The position numbers and the translations under genes are program-made. Shown one piece after another: positions 12,001-22,600 of a stretch of 64,000 nt of DNA. The stretch comes from Pristionchus mayeri (taxonomy: Eukaryota > Nematoda > Chromadorea > Rhabditida > Neodiplogasteridae), in NCBI GenBank assembly GCA_036245805.1, contig BTRK01000001.1, positions 1,240,001 through 1,304,000 of the forward strand, written 5' to 3'. The notes under the pieces were generated by a model. It did no database searches. It was not told the DNA's origin and saw only the letters and a list, made by a program, of their open reading frames with translations. Each line of letters begins with the position of its first letter. Position 1 is the first letter of the stretch.

Positions 12001-15000
12001 TGTGGCCTCGCGGCCCAATCGATATGCGCGGCCATTAGTCTTTTCCTATTCAAGGTTTCATATCAGTTTCAAACGCGGGCAGCATTACTGCTAGAAGCAA
12101 GGCCCTCCCGGTTTTCGGATAGTGTCCATCATACTTTAGGGTACCATTCTCGACCTCTACAAGGACAGTGTGACATCGCTCATTGACCCTGTGCTCACAA
12201 GTCGCATGCATCCGATACCGTTATCATGTGCCAAACAGCTTGATACTGACAAGGTGCATCCGGACAGAGAGAAACCGGTCTGTTTCCACCCCTAAGAACC
12301 GAGATCGCTACCGAAAGAGGGTGCTTCGAAGCAGCACGAAGATGATCAAGATTCTCGATATCTCGAACACATCCGTTCGTAGTCTTATCAAGCCCCAGGT
12401 GACTCTTCGCCTTCACAAGTATTGTAAACTGCACGGACTAAATTAGCTAGGTCAAGCTCCGCAGAGAACGGTACCGAAAACTGTTGTTACATTGCGCCAA
12501 GTCTGCGCACTTTATTACGTTGTTCGGCAATGCAAATATATTTACTGTCGAAGGCAAGCTGATTTGGTAAAACGACATAATCACTGCCTCTGATCCTGAA
12601 GAATCCTAATAGTTGTGAAGTCACTGGTTATACCAGCTATCCACTCTGCATCAAAGTTTGGGATGGAATTTGCTCAACATGTTCCCTCTCCTTTTTGCCA
12701 TTCCGGGCGTAATCAATACGGAGTGTTACATGAAGCACATCCTCGAAGAGGCGTTTCCACCCTGTGCTCATTCAAACTTCAGTCAGGAGCACTGGACCTT
12801 TCAACAAAAGATGTCCTCTACCAAGAACTCGACACTAATATTCTTTTATGCTGCCTTTCTCAAAGCATGAAACGAAGTCGCTGAACATTTCCTGCGGGAA
12901 TTGACAGTTGGATATGAGCAGAGACTCAAAGCCTTTGGCAGAGCTAAATGAGGTCCCATCAAAATTAGCTAGTATGTTACTATTGCCTATATTGTTGGTA
13001 AACTTTATCATGAACAAGATCCCCCAATTCCCATTCCAAAGGTGGGAATCACATGAAATATCAGTTCGGCTAATTTTGGCGCACCCTGTAGTGTAGTGAG
13101 AAGCACGTGTGCAGTTCTTTCGAAAAATAGGTTTAACGTCGTTCCTGCCTCAACATAGCACGATTTCCACATTGATTTTATACCTCAGCTAATAGACACT
13201 CATCGAGCGATAACGTTTCCTGCTTCGAGGTTCAATCATTTGTTTTCAAAATAAATACGCTTACATGATACTCTATGGTGTTACATACCACAGAGAAACA
13301 TTTGAACTCATCCCTTCTCTACTTCTAGAAAATGGAGATTTTCAGTATTGATGAATAAAGGCCAATATTGTCAAATTTTCGACTTTCGGTATACGATGAA
13401 TCAATAAATTTCCTCAAAATGGAGCTATCCGCCGACGTTAGAGAGGAATCCTGCTTGAGCAAAGTGGTCGGAGTATATCTGTACATTGCTTATATTGAGT
13501 TTTGTGATGTTGCCGAAATATCTTTGCACAGTTGTCATGCCCCCGTAAATTAGAATGCTTCAATAAGAATGATACCCGACGGGAGTGAATCCTTCATCAT
13601 CCATCGGCGGCGGGACGATACAAGACACATTTGGTTGCTTCTGTTGCTTCCTTTTAGGAGCTGCGGTAGCCGGTGGAAAGGAGATATGGTGCCCGTCTCC
13701 ACGGGAGAACTTCTCCTCCTAAAAATCCTAGTACTTGGGGACATCCACCATGATAGTTAGGCCAAGATCTGAGCATTTTGAACATTTTGTCAAACGTCAC
13801 CTGCGATCTCTCAGAAGACACGTGATATAGTATATAATTAGCACCGGTCGACAGCATCCAAATATGAGGTGACCCCCTCCTATCCCAATATCTTGTGACC
13901 CTTCGGAAAAAATATCATATAACCCCAAAAAAGTAATTAGGGGATGAAAATGTATGGTATGGTATCGACTAACGTTCAAACTCAAATCCAAGTATTCAGC
14001 GTTTGGGGATCCTCCGGAAGCGTTACCCGAAATATCGATTTTTGATCTACCTATTCTGAATTTTCAAACTTCAGATTTTGATATCGTTCAATAGCTCATT
14101 CGAAAGATTATGAAAAGTTATGACAGAAACTCCAAGGCAAACAGAATCCTTAAACGTTGACGTGGGTTAGAGGTCGAGGAGTGAACTTTTTCATCACTTT
14201 TGGTAGATCATGGCATGAATGCATATGAAGATGCAGGATCCACATCCCAGTTCGAAATTATATTATTTAGTTTTTCATGCTAAAAATGACTCCTTGGCGA
14301 AGTGGAATTTCAAGCTTTAGGACAGAAAATAACTCAAATATGACGTAATTCGAGAAGAAAATTTTAAAAACTTTGGATTTCGATATCGTTGAGTAGATCA
14401 TTCGAAAGGGCATAAAAATTATGTCAGAATCTATAAGTAATCCAGAATCCATCAACGTTGACGTCGGTTAAAGCTCGATGAGTGAACTTTCCAATCACTT
14501 TTGGCAAATCGTGGCACAAATATCAATTCAGAAGTAGGATCCACATCCCAGTTCGAACATAGATTATGTTGTTTTTGATGGTGAATACAATGCACTCCTC
14601 GGCGAAGCGGAATTTCAAGCTTAAAACGCGTTCTCTGTAAGAACGGGAGGAGGGTGGCACAATGCTTCAAAATGGTCGTATCGAGCTACAATTTTAACTG
14701 GGTAATGCGCATGGGTAGGGTTCACTTCCACATAAATTTTAGGTCGCTAGCTCGACTTTTTGACCTACCGATCTCGAAAAATAAAACTCATTGTACTACC
14801 TCACGTTATATAGCATTCGAAAGAGCATTCAAAGATACGCCTAAATCTCACTTTTCATCAAGATTAATGCAAATAAGCATGAGTTACAGCCGGAAACGTA
14901 ACAAAAAGTGGAATTTTCGAAGTTTTTTGATTTTTCCGACTACAACGATTCGATTTGAACCCATTGATTTTGTGCTCATTGGATTCGGCATCCATTTCTG

Positions 15001-18000
15001 AATTTTTTAAAATTTTTCAATTTAAGTATATCGGTCCTCATAGTTGTCGTTTTTCATGATTTATGTCGCCCATTTGTCGATGCGGGTTCGAACCCGCTCC
15101 GATGCATGACCTTTTGCCAACTTTTTTTCTACCCAATATTGCCTCAAATTTGTTTTTGGAAAGAATTTTCTGGCCTAATACACTTTCCTCGTTAATGACT
15201 ATCAAAAAACTAGTGTACACACATATTCGGTTTTATGGGAGATTCCATGTAAAAAATTGAACAGTATGTACAGTCGCGACGGAAAGTCAACGGGCACTTT
15301 TTGAATTTGTTGCAAATTTTTGTCTAGGAAAGTCATCATTCTGGCACTAAGGTGAGATGTGCCAAATTCATCGGAGATTATGATGATGGTTGTATGGTAC
15401 GACAGCGTTGCATAGTTATTGCGTAGCGATGACGCAATCAATCATTACTTTCTCAAAACGGCATTATTCTTACAGTAGCGGACAAAAGTTTAGCCTCAAA
15501 ATTCGAATTGCTATAACTTCATTCAAAATTGAGCTAGAGACTTATGGTTTGGACAATTCGATAGATGAATGTCAGGAGAAGGTAGTCATATGCTGCATGA
15601 TCTGAAACCCAATTTTCGCGGGTTTCTGAATTTAATTTTCTGCGTCACAATATTCATGTATTTTTTGAAACTCACATCAGCCGTAAATTGATGTTACCTC
15701 ACACGAACCTGTGATGGAAGTATTACCATTGATGTTTACAATCAACTATCTGGCTTGCCCATTGAACATCAGAAAGAGCTAATATATCGATTTTTCGAGA
15801 CCTCAGAAATATGTTTGGATGGCTGTATCTTCGGTCCCAGTTGAGTGATAGGGCTCATATTTTGCAGATACTATACACTAGTAATGAAGATATACTTTGC
15901 CAAATTTGATAGTGATCAGACAACAAATTTCAAAAATCGAAAAATTTTGGACCCCACTTTTCACTGATGTGGAATCGAACTTTAACGCTATCGAAAAAAT
16001 CCGAGTTTTTGCAACTTTAAGCAGGAACTATTAATGTGTACAAAATCGCAAAGTGAGAAGACTCTTCCAGCGCATTTTACAGCCTAGTAGCCATCGAGGG
16101 TCAGAACGGCGAAAGTCGTCCGAAATGGCCCGAAGCGAAAGGCGACCTAGCCTAACAGGAGAGTGTCTTTAAAAATGGATCCAATTACATGAGGAATGTG
16201 CATATCTAGGACTTGAGAAGCTGTTAACTGCTTTTTAGGGTAATTAGATAAGAATCAATTTGACCCTGTACCGTGTTTGACGACTCATGGCTATCTGACC
16301 CTCGATGGCTATTAGGCTGTAAACTGTGCTGGAAGAGTCATATCACTTTGCGATTTTGCAAATTTATTCATTAATAGTTTCTGCTTAAAGTTGCAAAAAG
16401 CGGATTTTTACGATAGCGTGTAAGTTCGATTACACATCTGTGAAAAGTGGGGTCCAAAATTTTTCCATTTTTGAAATTTGTTGTCAGATCAGTATCAAAC
16501 TTGGCAAAGTGTATCTTCATTACTAGTGTATACTACCCGCAAAATATGAGCCCTATCACTGAACTGGGACCGAAGATATAGTCATCCAAACACATTTCGG
16601 AGGTCTCGAAAATTCGATATATTAGCTCTTCCTGATGTGCAATGGGCAAGCCAGATAGTTGATTGTAAACATCAATGGTACTACTTCCATCACAGGTTCG
16701 TGTAAGGTAACATCAATTTACGGCTGAGTTTCAAAAAATACATGAATATTGTGATGCAGAAAATTAAATTCAGAAACCCGCGAAAATTGTGTTTCAGATC
16801 ATGCACCATATGACTACCTTCTCCTGACATTCATCTATCGAATGGTCCAAACCATAAGTCTCTAGCTCAATTTTGAATGAAGTTATAGCAATTCGAATTT
16901 TGGGGCTAAACTTTTGTCCGCTACTGTACATAGATTTTTTAATATTGCCATACTTTATAAGATTGGAGATATGGCCGAGGCCTACCCAGAACAAATTTTT
17001 GGAGGTGCTGGTCGGCAGTACATTTGTTGCAGCCGTGCTGCAAAATCGAGGTCGCAAATTCAGATATTGTTTCCTAGTCAAGCAAGAGACCCGCTGAAAG
17101 CATCAAAATGATCGCGGGGGGAAATTATTGCCAACAAAAGTGCCCGGTGACTTTCTGGCGCGACTGTACATACTGTTCAATTTTTTATATGGAATCTATA
17201 ACGTGAGGTAGTACAATGAGTTTTATTTTTTGAGATCGGTAGGTCAAAAAGTCGAGCTAGCGACCCAAAATTTATGTGGAAGTGAACCCTACCCATGCGC
17301 ATTACCCAGTTAAAATTGTACCTCGATACGACCATTTTGAAGCATTGTGCCACCTCCCGGAATGCACTGTCCCGCTTTTACAGAGAGCGCGTTTTAAGGA
17401 CAGAAAATCTCTCTCAATGATGATAACCTTCAAGACTATTTTTTTTCCAATTTCCGATTTTGAGATTTTCTATTTTTATTCAGAATTAAAAACTACATAA
17501 TATGTGTTCGAACTGGGATGTGGATTCTACATCTTCATGGATCTTTACGCCACGATCTACCAAAAGAGATCGAAAAGTTCACACCTCGAACTCTAACAGA
17601 CGTCAGTTGATGGATTCTGGATTTCTTACGGTTTCTAACAATATTTGTCATGCTCTTTCGAATGAGCTACTTACAACTCGATATCGAAATCGGAAATTTA
17701 AAAATTCAGATTTGGTAGATCAAAATCGATATTTCAAACCATGAAACAATATTAATCAAATCCAAAATTCGCGCTCTATATATTCATACTTTGACCAATC
17801 TGGAAATTGCAACACGTGAAAAAATAGAGCGCGAATTTTGGCTGTTGATCCCGGGACATTTATTGAGTTGATTGTTGTAAAAGATCACACTCCTTCATAG
17901 ATCGAATAGTCATGCTGCGCAAATAATTAAAAAAAGTTTAAGAATCTTATTTTTGAGAAAAACGTGCCGCTTTCTGAAGATTCTGATTATTCTTGACGCC

Positions 18001-19102
18001 CTCTATCCAACGGTGTATCACTTTTCATCTTTTGCTCATCGCCGGGTAAAATAAACGTACCCGCAAATCATAACGTGAAAATCGGATTTTGAGACTGCGG
18101 CACGTTTTTCTCAGCGGCGGCACGTTTTCTCAGAAAGAGGTCACGTTTGTATTTATTCATTTTACGGGGCCAAAAATATGATGAAGAATATTCAATGTAT
18201 TTGTTAAGGGAGGGTACGTTTTTTGACATGTCGATATCTACATGCTTTTCGATCTATGCACTCCTTTTATTATTGAATTGACATTTGCCAAAATTCACTC
18301 AGCTGTTGACTTCGGTTCTCTCGCGATTCCTCTCATATATATTTTAAAGCGAGTTGTAAGCGGTTGCCCAAATGTCGTTGCCCAGTTGACATGCCACCGT
18401 AATTACAAACAGTCAAAATACACCGAGATAAATTTCGAAAAATATCGTCAGAAACTTTAGCATCAACCCATAAGTTCTTACACTTTTTTTTTCGGATGAA
18501 CTTTAAATCGGCCGTATTCAAGGGGCATCCCAAATTTTAATAATATTTTATAGAGCAACCATTACACAATTACACTACCCATGGAATTTGTATCAGCTGC
18601 CCTCACATGTTTTAAAGAAACGTTTATGTAAAGGGTACTGTAGTAGCTCATCGACACATTTTGATCAGAATGTTTTTTGTTTCTTTACGGCTTCTTTTTA
18701 AAGAAATTGTATTTGTTTCTTCTACGTTTTACAGAGTATGAATAGCTTAATATATATTCTAAATTTGGAAGAAATCTGCTACTGATGTTTAAAAAAACAA
18801 AATATCTGAAAAAATCTGAACCATTTTTTCCACTTTGCTGATGACATTTCATGGTCAAACAAATAATTGATATTAAATTTCGTTCTAAGCTCGTCAAATA
18901 ATATGGAGTACCAATAAATATCTCCATTTAGCGCATATCCAAATTAGGGAACGATTTGATCGCACAAAGTCCCCCGTTCATCTAATCCCTGCCTCAGTAG
19001 CCACTCTCTTTGCAGCAACGGTCTAGACCGTGGAGGAAAGTTCTTTGTGTGCGCCGTCTCCTCCCCACAGAGAAAGCACCTTTTCCTCCTAACGCTCGCC
19101 AT
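3045..19102 (-). CDS. Putative nuclear protein with N-terminal THAP-like zinc segment, 8 exons
   Basis: Minus-strand exons: 19102-18966, 10136-10054, 9835-9761, 5605-5472, 5304-5221, 3785-3713, 3530-3426, 3328-3045. All splice phases agree and give about 324 aa ending in TGA. The start codon follows attcag|C, a good trans-splice acceptor. Exon 1 has CFLCGEE, a downstream H, then NFPP and REWLL, resembling the first half of nematode THAP-like (LIN-36/LIN-15B type) zinc domains; a second C-x2-H pair is not seen. Exons 2-3 are Ser/Thr-rich and probably disordered. Exon 4 is basic (KERKKGG). Exon 5 has KKPNAFSML followed by an acidic run of D/E. Exons 6-7 (FADEFHSYSCI, MWTQSEVKEL) look folded and weakly recall a Myb/SANT helix. 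The exon 1 donor (TTT|gtgcga) and the last exon are the weakest parts; exons 5-7 are the strongest. Function unknown; nuclear role inferred. Confidence 0.6.
3817..3830. repeat. Mononucleotide G14 tract
   Basis: Fourteen consecutive G lie 31 bases from the acceptor side of the 3785-3713 exon, that is in the intron just upstream of it (cytosines on the gene strand). Confidence 0.9.
3831..4439. other. Intron sequence, unassigned
   Basis: Part of the 1.4-kb intron between exons 5 and 6 of the 19102-3045 gene. AT-rich, with no repeat or coding signal recognised. Confidence 0.3.
4440..4810. repeat. Family C repeat (tacggtagt / atcgattgg units)
   Basis: Repeated short units of the types ctgacccaaggaac, gggttacggtagt and actatcgattggttatgg, spaced about 100 bases apart. 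The same unit order appears inverted at 6077-6490, again at 6540-6770, and in the cluster 23440-25290. Confidence 0.7.
5163..5181. repeat. Mononucleotide G19 tract
   Basis: Nineteen consecutive G in the intron immediately 3' of exon 5221-5304 of the zinc-segment gene (39 bases past its donor on the minus strand). Confidence 0.9.
5695..6068. mobile_element. hAT-like MITE with 8-bp target duplication
   Basis: 374 bp. Ends are near-perfect inverted repeats: cacagatgaaaaagcatggt on the left, cacagatgaaaaggcatggt on the right read inverted. Both ends are flanked by actgcggg (5687-5694 and 6069-6076), an 8-bp duplication as made by hAT transposases. A second inverted pair (cctaccatagga type) lies just inside. 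It has no coding capacity and lies in the intron upstream of exon 5605-5472. Confidence 0.8.
6077..6770. repeat. Family C repeat, inverted copy plus second copy
   Basis: 6077-6490 carries the units of 4440-4810 on the opposite strand (aaccaatcgatagtac, tgactaccgtag). 6540-6770 is another copy in the original orientation. No coding content. Confidence 0.65.
6775..7475. repeat. Foldback repeat, family D, copy 1
   Basis: Arm 6775-6875 (gaagggtccgaagaag, ttggtcaatttcggtcatta) recurs inverted at 7375-7470; inner arms pair 6890-7080 with a diverged partner. Overlapping open frames on both strands reflect the symmetry. Confidence 0.65.
7476..8084. other. Intron sequence with a family D fragment
   Basis: 7480-7560 matches the outer arm of family D (ttctggtggcagacg, tgcattcttacagaag). 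7560-8084 is AT-rich with nothing recognised. Confidence 0.4.
8085..9565. repeat. Foldback repeat, family D, copy 2
   Basis: Arm 8090-8280 recurs inverted at 9385-9560 (aagtgcataggccttcctcg and neighbours). Inner arms 8300-8720 and 9080-9370 also pair (ggcccaaaaaccaaaaatag). The unpaired centre is about 8760-9070. The 60-100-codon open frames here are repeat by-products. Confidence 0.75.
10137..10404. other. Intron sequence, unassigned
   Basis: Lies upstream of exon 10136-10054. Contains no recognised repeat. Confidence 0.3.
10405..11430. repeat. Foldback repeat, family A, copy 2
   Basis: Arm 10410-10860 recurs inverted at 11000-11430. The innermost arms are almost exact (tggcgccaggaaaccgaaaa at 10829 and its complement near 11020). 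The stem is about 450 bp with a purine-rich loop near 10870-10980. Confidence 0.8.
11530..11700 (-). repeat. tRNA-derived SINE fragment
   Basis: Read on minus: a box-A-like agtggatagagcg, then ggctcgaatcccc as box B. The arms do not fold as a functional tRNA. The flank gtcttacatgtcagaggagc recurs near 44660-44780, so this is a dispersed family. Confidence 0.6.
11962..13088 (+). mobile_element. Degenerate Tc1/mariner-type transposon
   Basis: 1127 bp, flanked by TA on both sides. Terminal inverted repeats: cagcgtgcgccaaaattacc on the left and cagggtgcgccaaaattagc on the right read inverted. On the plus strand, 12240-12445 decodes to a Tc1-type helix-turn-helix (STPKNRDRYRKRV, then TSVRSLIKPQ and LRLHKYCKLHGL). 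12650-12830 decodes to fragments recalling the catalytic core (YMKHILEEAF, EHWTFQQK). Stops and frame changes separate the parts, so the transposase is dead. It lies in intron 1 of the 19102-3045 gene. Confidence 0.8.
13089..13559. other. Unassigned sequence
   Basis: Between the mariner-type element and the terminal exon at 13718-13560. No repeat or coding feature recognised. Confidence 0.3.
13560..13718 (-). CDS. Orphan terminal exon, possibly an alternative 3' end
   Basis: Acceptor atttttag at 13719, then 52 open codons and TGA. The frame starts EEKFSRGDGHHISF, contains a basic APKRKQQKQ stretch and a Pro run, and ends MDDEGFTPVGYHSY; it reads as natural protein, unlike the neighbouring repeats. 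It lies inside intron 1 of the minus-strand zinc-segment gene. Exon 1 of that gene could join it in phase 0 only through a poor donor (ATC|gttccc at 18953), whereas the downstream exon 10136 fits a phase-2 donor. It may therefore be an alternative last exon, or the end of a separate gene whose 5' exons I did not find. Confidence 0.5.
   Translation of the reverse strand, partial: EEKFSRGDGHHISFPPATAAPKRKQQKQPNVSCIVPPPMDDEGFTPVGYHSY
14030..17745. repeat. Large foldback element containing a centrally inserted transposon
   Basis: Arms 14650-15270 and 17167-17500 are inverted copies (e.g. aatgcttcaaaatggtcgta and its complement near 17340). The outermost segments also pair: cgatttttgatctacc near 14035 against ggtagatcaaaatcg near 17720. 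Removing the 15271-17166 insertion brings the arms together with no loop. 14250-14600 holds extra internal duplications of the acgttgacg(t) and cattcgaaag units. Confidence 0.75.
15271..17166. mobile_element. TA-type element with long inverted arms
   Basis: 1896 bp, flanked by TA. Termini read cagtcgcga...ggcac on the left and cagtcgcgccagaaagtcac on the right (inverted). Same family as 22280-23066 and 39220-39612. It is itself a foldback: 15480-16105 pairs with 16293-16925, and the 190-bp centre (16105-16293) holds a short CG-rich segment. Open frames of 60-95 codons in the arms are symmetric by-products. No transposase recognised. Confidence 0.75.
17762..17841. repeat. 80-bp mini-foldback
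   Basis: ccaaaattcgcgctctat at the left end recurs inverted at the right end (18-base exact arms, loop of about 44). Confidence 0.7.
17930..18560. repeat. Dispersed repeat, family E
   Basis: 17930-18130 (gattattcttgacgccctct, tttgctcatcgccggg) and 18180-18260 (gaagaatattcaatg, tttttgacatgtcgatatct) recur in the same order at 44940-45510. Part reappears inverted near 19360-19540. Confidence 0.6.
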
Positions 19103-19618
19103 GCTGAATTGTTTCTCGACGAGTATATTCAAACGAAAATGACAAAAGAATAAAATGAAAGACAAAAAACAAAACACAAAAAAGATCGATTGCACCCACA
19201 GTACAGTACTAGAATCGTGGTGCGCTCAACGCGTGCAAACTTGTCGTCTGTATTTTCGACCCGGGTATTATTCCCGGCCCCGGTCTTGAACTTTGATGTT
19301 CATTCTTCGCTTAATTATTAATTTTTTTTTTTAAATTTTTTGGCAAAGATGATCGGAAAGGTGATAAATTTCATCTGAGCGGCAATGTTCTAAGAGTGCC
19401 AGGTCCCTTTAAAAGAGAGGATAGCAGCTGATGTAAATTCCGTGGATAGTATAATTGTGTAATGGTTGCTCGATACAATAGTATTAGCGTTTGGGATGCA
19501 CAATGAATTCGGTCGATTTTACGTTCCTCCGAAAAAAAGTGTAAGAAAATGTACTAGAGGTGATGTGTTACTCTAGTTAGGCAACCACAGTCCCAGTATT
19601 AGTCTTCGATGAAGATTG

Positions 19619-22600
19619 TTAATTTAGCACCTTCTCAAACTCCATCCTTGCCAACTTCCTCTCTAGTACTACTTGATCTCTGCCTCCAAATGAGCAATTA
19701 AGCGATTTCGGTTGTGTCGGGGCATGCTTCTCTCTGAAAGAATTGATATGACATCCTATTAAAACACAAATCAAGCCAATTCAGGTTCAGCAATCGATAA
19801 TTTGAAGATTCAAAATAAGATCTCACTGTTTGAGAGCTTTTTTTATCTTCTCCTCCCTATGCTTCTCGTACGCATGTGGATCGAGCACAACCTCGCCAAC
19901 CTGTAAGGTTCATAATTAGATGAATCAATATAAATCTAAAGTAATACAATTTCTAATTCACAGATGGCCGGGTGGCGCATTGGTTGTGTGCCAGTCTTGC
20001 GATCGAGGGGTTTCAAGTTCGACCCCTGCCCGCGTCCACAGATCCACCCACTCCAAGGGGGCTAAGAAATGATGGTGGCGATTGAAAATCGCGACAGTAA
20101 AAATCCCCCACTACGTGCACACAACACGGGCGGTTAGCCGAACGCATAGGTCGCTGATATCCTCAGGACTAGGCTTCCACAAATGAGAAAATTTCTCGTG
20201 AAACATACTCGATTTCTCGTAGAGAAATCGTTATTATTCGAGAATTCTCAATCGAGAAATTACTGGTCGTTCTCATCGAGAAAAAATCTCTCGACTGAGA
20301 AATTGATGAGAACAAAGGGGTATTGTGAAGAGTAAATTAATATGACTGATCCAGAAAGTCGAATGAGTTTCACAGCTATTATAATTACAAATTGACATGA
20401 GAAACGTTTTGCTCTGTAAAATCATAGGATCGATGAAGCATACTCAAAATTTCCGAATCGCGTCGACCGCGCAAAAGGTCATACAGGAGAGAGAATGAGA
20501 AAGGTTTCGTGAAAATTCTCACCGAGAAATCGTTCTTGGTGAGAATTTTCAGTCAAAATAGAATTTTCTCATTTGAGGTCAAATGATAATTGATTTTTTT
20601 CTCATTTCTTGAAGAATTCTCATTTGAGGTTCCCTACTCAGGACAGACTGAACTAGCGCGGGGCCGCCTTGCCGTAATAACCGAATGCTACCTTTTTTCT
20701 ATACTTTATATGAAAAACCCTTAGTCGGCTCTACCATGGGATCAATCCTATAAGGTATGGGGTTCGAATCACGACCGGAACGGAGCGCCGATCGCTTGAG
20801 GGTTGGCGTAGCAACTTGGGAGTTGTTTCATTGTTACCAGTATGTGCTCCCATGAATTATCATATATACATTTTATTTCCATGTGAACTTGAGTTTCACT
20901 TTAAATAAACGTATAGGGAGGGGTTCATGGTATTTGAATTTCCATGAACCCCTATACGTTGAAACTCATGATCACATGGAAACAAGAATTGTATATGAAA
21001 ACAAATGGGAGCACATACTGACAACAATGAAACAACTCCCAAGTTGCTACGCCAACTCTCAAGCGAACGGCACTTCGTTGCGGAAATGCCGTACCCCCCC
21101 CCCCCCCCCCCCGAATCGCAACATTTGCAGTAGATTTTACCAAAGTTCTAGGGAAGTTCCCAACATTGGGCTTTTTTATCTTCTCCGAGCTTGGCAAAAG
21201 TTGCTGCAGAGACCAGGACTCGAACCCAACATACCATAGGATGAAAATACTTATCAGAGGAATTCTGAGAGAATCGAGTTGCTCCCTACAGGGTCCGTAC
21301 AACGAAAAACTAACATACCCTGAAAATTTGCGCCCAGGGGTACTTTTTCACGTAGATCACGAAAATCGACCTTAGGAAGCCGTATCTCTGACCCCTCATT
21401 CTCTGTGGTGCGCCGCAGTGGGCGGTCGGTTTTTGAAACTTTTGAACGGCTTATCAGTAAATTTATAGTTATTCTTAAAGATCTCGACGAGATAAGCATT
21501 TTTCCTTGACCTGATCTGAGAGGGAGGCGCGGAGAAGGGAGAGAGAAAGAGGGACGAATTCGAACGGGAAAATGTTCGAAATGCGTGAGCACCTACAGAT
21601 GGAAACCAATCTTTTCGAAATTATAATCGTTGGCTTCGCCGTGTCAATATTCGTCTACTATAGGTAGAAACTTGGATTTAATATTGAGTTCGGATAGCCG
21701 AAAATATTGTTGAGCTGCCAGGAATCGAAATTTCAAACTTTGAAGACCATTTTCGAACCTTTGCTATTGGAATTTCAGATTAATAAAAAGTATATATTCG
21801 GGAAATCGTGTATGCTCTGTCGAGCCTTTTTACGATGCTCGCGTCCCGAGCTCAAAAATCATGAATTTCACAAAACCCACAAAAATCTAAGTCAGAATGA
21901 TGTGTTTCAAACTAAACCAGTCCGCAATGCACTCATTAGCCGGGAAGCCTAAGAAAGTGTATTCTCTAGCTTCCCTCCCTCTTTCACGAGCGTTTCTGCC
22001 CCAGCGCGTGAAGAGATGGCATATCAACGTCAACAAACGGACTAAATTAGGATCCAAATGATCAGATTGAACATAATTTGGATGAAAAAAACTATTTTGG
22101 CTATGCCCGCTGTGGTCCCCACTTATAAGTCTACGGAACTCACCCTGCTCCACCGATTCTCTGAGTCTTCGAGTGTTTGGGTACCGTGACCACATGGACA
22201 CGTGATGTATTTCCCCACAAATGTGAGACCCTATAAATAAGACAAATGTCACACCCTATAATAAATAACACATAATCTACAGTCGCGCCCATAAGTCACC
22301 GGGCACTTTTGGAATGGGTTTGAACTTTTTAATCAGGAAAAAATGTAATTTTGAAACTAGGATGATATGCACCAAATTCATCGGAGATTTTTGTTTCTGA
22401 TATTGGGGTATTACGCACTCGCACAGTCGTCGCATAGTTATGACTTAAAACGCGTTCTCTGTAAGAATGCAACAAGAAGACCCGTGGGTAGCACAGTTTT
22501 TTTTCAAAATGATCGCCCAGCAGCCATACTTTAGGTATGGAGTCAGCAAGAGTGGACTACACTGCAGCCGGAAAATTTTGACAATTTTTAACTTTTTGGC

